Positions 62,407 through 64,000 of a DNA stretch of 64,000 nt are shown here, in pieces; the stretch's first letter is position 1; each line of letters begins with the position of its first letter. The DNA lies in contig JAPLFQ010000025.1 in the NCBI GenBank assembly GCA_026390595.1, positions 248,001 to 312,000 of the forward strand, given 5' to 3'. The notes below the pieces were generated by a model that saw only the letters and a program-made list of their open reading frames with translations, was not told the DNA's origin and made no database searches. The position numbers were made by a program, and so were the translations under genes. This DNA is from Ignavibacteriales bacterium (GTDB lineage Bacteria; Bacteroidota; Ignavibacteria; UBA10030).

Positions 62407-64000
62407 ATGAAATTGTTTTCGAACAGATGGTTTTCTCTTCTTCTTGTTCTCCTGATCGCATCTTACCAGGGGAATGCATCTCTGCTCACCGCCAAGTCAG
62501 TGTCGGGGTTTGCTGGAACGCCCGGCGCGGCCAAGCTCGGGAATAAGACAGAACTTCCGGCCTTCTCCATCAACGATGTGAGATTGAGCGAAGGAAATTC
62601 CGGCACGACCTCTTTCACCTTCAGAATCACCCTGTCGTCTGCGAGCAATGATCTCGTCGTTGTTCACTACGCCACGAGCCCTGGAACTGCTTCCGAGGGT
62701 GGAGACTACAACCCGGTTTCTGAGGACCTCAATTTTTACGCGGGCGAAACCACTCACGATATCACCGTGTTTGTGAACGGCGATGTGGACTTTGAAACTG
62801 ACGACACATTCAGTGTCGTGCTTACAACTAGCTCGACGAACGCGACCTTAGGACGAAGCACCGGCATTGGGACTATTGTCAATGACGACGCCAGTGGATC
62901 TTCGGTAACGGCGAGCATCAACGATGCGTCGGTGACAGAAGGCGACGCTGGTACAAAGCCTATGCTTTTCACAGTCAGTCTTAGCAATGTCAACGCCGCC
63001 ACTTTTCCCTCGACGGGTGTAAAGGTGAATTATGAGACCGTGGCCGGTACAGCTGTCGCTGGAAGCGATTATACCTACACGAAAGGCACGTTGACCATCG
63101 ACAAGAACTCGGGTTATGTCGGAAGATTCAGCGTCCCCATTGTTGGTGACATGACGAATGAGCCACAGGAGAAATTCCTGGTCAGGATCACTTCAGCCGA
63201 CGTTGTTTGCGCGGTGAGTGAGGGAACCGGTACCATTGACGATAATGATCCCATACCGCCGACGATTTCGATCAGCAATGTTCCCAGTGTAACGGAAGGT
63301 AATGCGGGGACAACACCCGTGGCCTTCGCGCTCACACTCTCGAATCCGAGTTCCCAGGTTGTCACGGTCTCGTACTCGATAAGCGGCAATGGGACCGCCA
63401 TCGCCGGTACTGATTATGTCGATCAGAATAGTGAGATTTCGTTTCAGGCGGGAGAGGTGAACAAGATCATCACCGTCGAAGTCATCGGAAACACAAAGTA
63501 CGAACCGAACAAGTCGTTGTCGCTGAATTGCAGCGTTTCCAATGCCACACCGTCGTCGATACAGGGAACGGTCCTTGTCACCAATGATGACCAATGCCCC
63601 GTTATCGTCGTAAGCCCGGCTTCAGTTCCGCAGGGCGCTGTTGGCAGCGCATACAATGTGGTGTTCGTCGCCAATGGCGGCACAACCCCTTATACGTATT
63701 CGATAACCGGGACCCTTCCGGCCGGACTGACATTCAACAACGGGAATGTGACCGGAGTGCCTACCGCCGGCGGTGCCAATTTCAGTTTTGCGGTCACGGC
63801 CAAAGACGCAAACGGATGCGAAGGAAAGTCAACGTATCTCTTCGGCGTCCAGGATATCCCTTCGATTTCAATCAGCGGTGTCTCTGTAGCCGAAAGAAAC
63901 TGTGAATACGCTAACGCGGTGTTGACAGTAACTCTTTCCGCCGCGAGCACGAAGACCGTCTCTGTGAAGTACGCCACGGCGGATGGGACGGCAAAGGCCG
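62407..64000 (+). CDS. Calx-beta repeat surface protein (5' part)
   Basis: The frame starts at an ATG preceded by AAGGGGAA and is open to the window end (531 codons). A signal peptide (WFSLLLVLLIASYQGNA) is followed by at least three Calx-beta domains (for example FSINDVRLSEGNSGTTSFTF, VTASINDASVTEGDAG, ISISNVPSVTEGNAGTTPVAF, each with GxDY and GTIxNDD-like ends). Then comes a putative Ig domain (PASVPQGAVGSAYNVVFVANGG, LPAGLTFNNGNVTGVP) and the start of another Calx-beta domain (ISISGVSVAERN). Such repeats bind calcium and form long extracellular adhesins. A T9SS domain may lie beyond the edge. Confidence 0.8.
   Translation, partial: MKLFSNRWFSLLLVLLIASYQGNASLLTAKSVSGFAGTPGAAKLGNKTELPAFSINDVRLSEGNSGTTSFTFRITLSSASNDLVVVHYATSPGTASEGGDYNPVSEDLNFYAGETTHDITVFVNGDVDFETDDTFSVVLTTSSTNATLGRSTGIGTIVNDDASGSSVTASINDASVTEGDAGTKPMLFTVSLSNVNAATFPSTGVKVNYETVAGTAVAGSDYTYTKGTLTIDKNSGYVGRFSVPIVGDMTNEPQEKFLVRITSADVVCAVSEGTGTIDDNDPIPPTISISNVPSVTEGNAGTTPVAFALTLSNPSSQVVTVSYSISGNGTAIAGTDYVDQNSEISFQAGEVNKIITVEVIGNTKYEPNKSLSLNCSVSNATPSSIQGTVLVTNDDQCPVIVVSPASVPQGAVGSAYNVVFVANGGTTPYTYSITGTLPAGLTFNNGNVTGVPTAGGANFSFAVTAKDANGCEGKSTYLFGVQDIPSISISGVSVAERNCEYANAVLTVTLSAASTKTVSVKYATADGTAKA

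Overview
The window looks like a chromosome segment from a Bacteroidota/Ignavibacteria-type bacterium, roughly 55% GC. Several secreted proteins end in the type IX secretion (T9SS) sorting domain typical of that group (NYPNPFNPST start, LGRE..TLV middle, GxYFYRL end). One promoter fits the Bacteroidota -33/-7 consensus (TTG-N20-TAnnTTTG). The intergenic spaces are packed with dispersed palindromic repeats. No species can be named from sequence alone.

Layout. 1-1412: the end of one gene and two small membrane proteins of unknown role. 1610-15187: secreted or lipid-anchored proteins, namely a six-hairpin glycosidase-like protein, a PKD-type lipoprotein, a CE15-type glucuronoyl esterase with FN3 and T9SS domains, a giant BNR/Ycf48-repeat T9SS protein, and a DUF4249-like lipoprotein. 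15188-19245: an accessory patch beside a tRNA-Arg gene. It holds partial copies of that tRNA, a nuclease-helicase (DUF2075-type) gene, the C-terminal stump of a tyrosine recombinase, and a REP-associated transposase (RAYT) broken by an amber codon.

19372-37138: a carbohydrate-use locus and the most system-like part of the window. Ten minus-strand genes, several joined by 4-bp start/stop overlaps, encode a Gfo/Idh/MocA dehydrogenase, a six-hairpin protein, two sugar ABC permeases, a lipoprotein solute-binding protein, a sugar-binding-like protein, a TIM-barrel glycosidase-like protein, a heparinase II/III-like lyase, a GH63-like glycosidase and an N-acylglucosamine 2-epimerase-family enzyme. 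A divergent alpha-galactosidase-like gene follows. There is no SusC/SusD pair and no ABC ATPase, and the catabolic enzymes have no visible export signal. The design therefore looks like import of oligosaccharides by ABC transporter followed by cytoplasmic breakdown.

37158-48552: an unstable region. It contains a RAYT remnant with REP-like hairpins, an AbrB-RelE/ParE toxin-antitoxin pair with a recognisable promoter and operator, a phospholipase-D-like nuclease relic, T9SS-sorted proteins (one cut by an in-frame TAG and one by an IS3 element), orphan sorting-domain scraps, an IS4 element, and tRNA-Glu and tRNA-Gln.

48553-64000: mostly housekeeping genes on the plus strand: psd-pssA (phosphatidylethanolamine synthesis), purS-purQ, tatA, gatA, sucD with an unusual basic tail, a HerA-like ATPase, ndk, a NUDIX hydrolase, a NamZ/DUF1343 muramidase, a triple-PAS protein with a Cys-rich tail, a SecD-P1-like secreted protein, and the start of a Calx-beta repeat surface protein that runs off the window.
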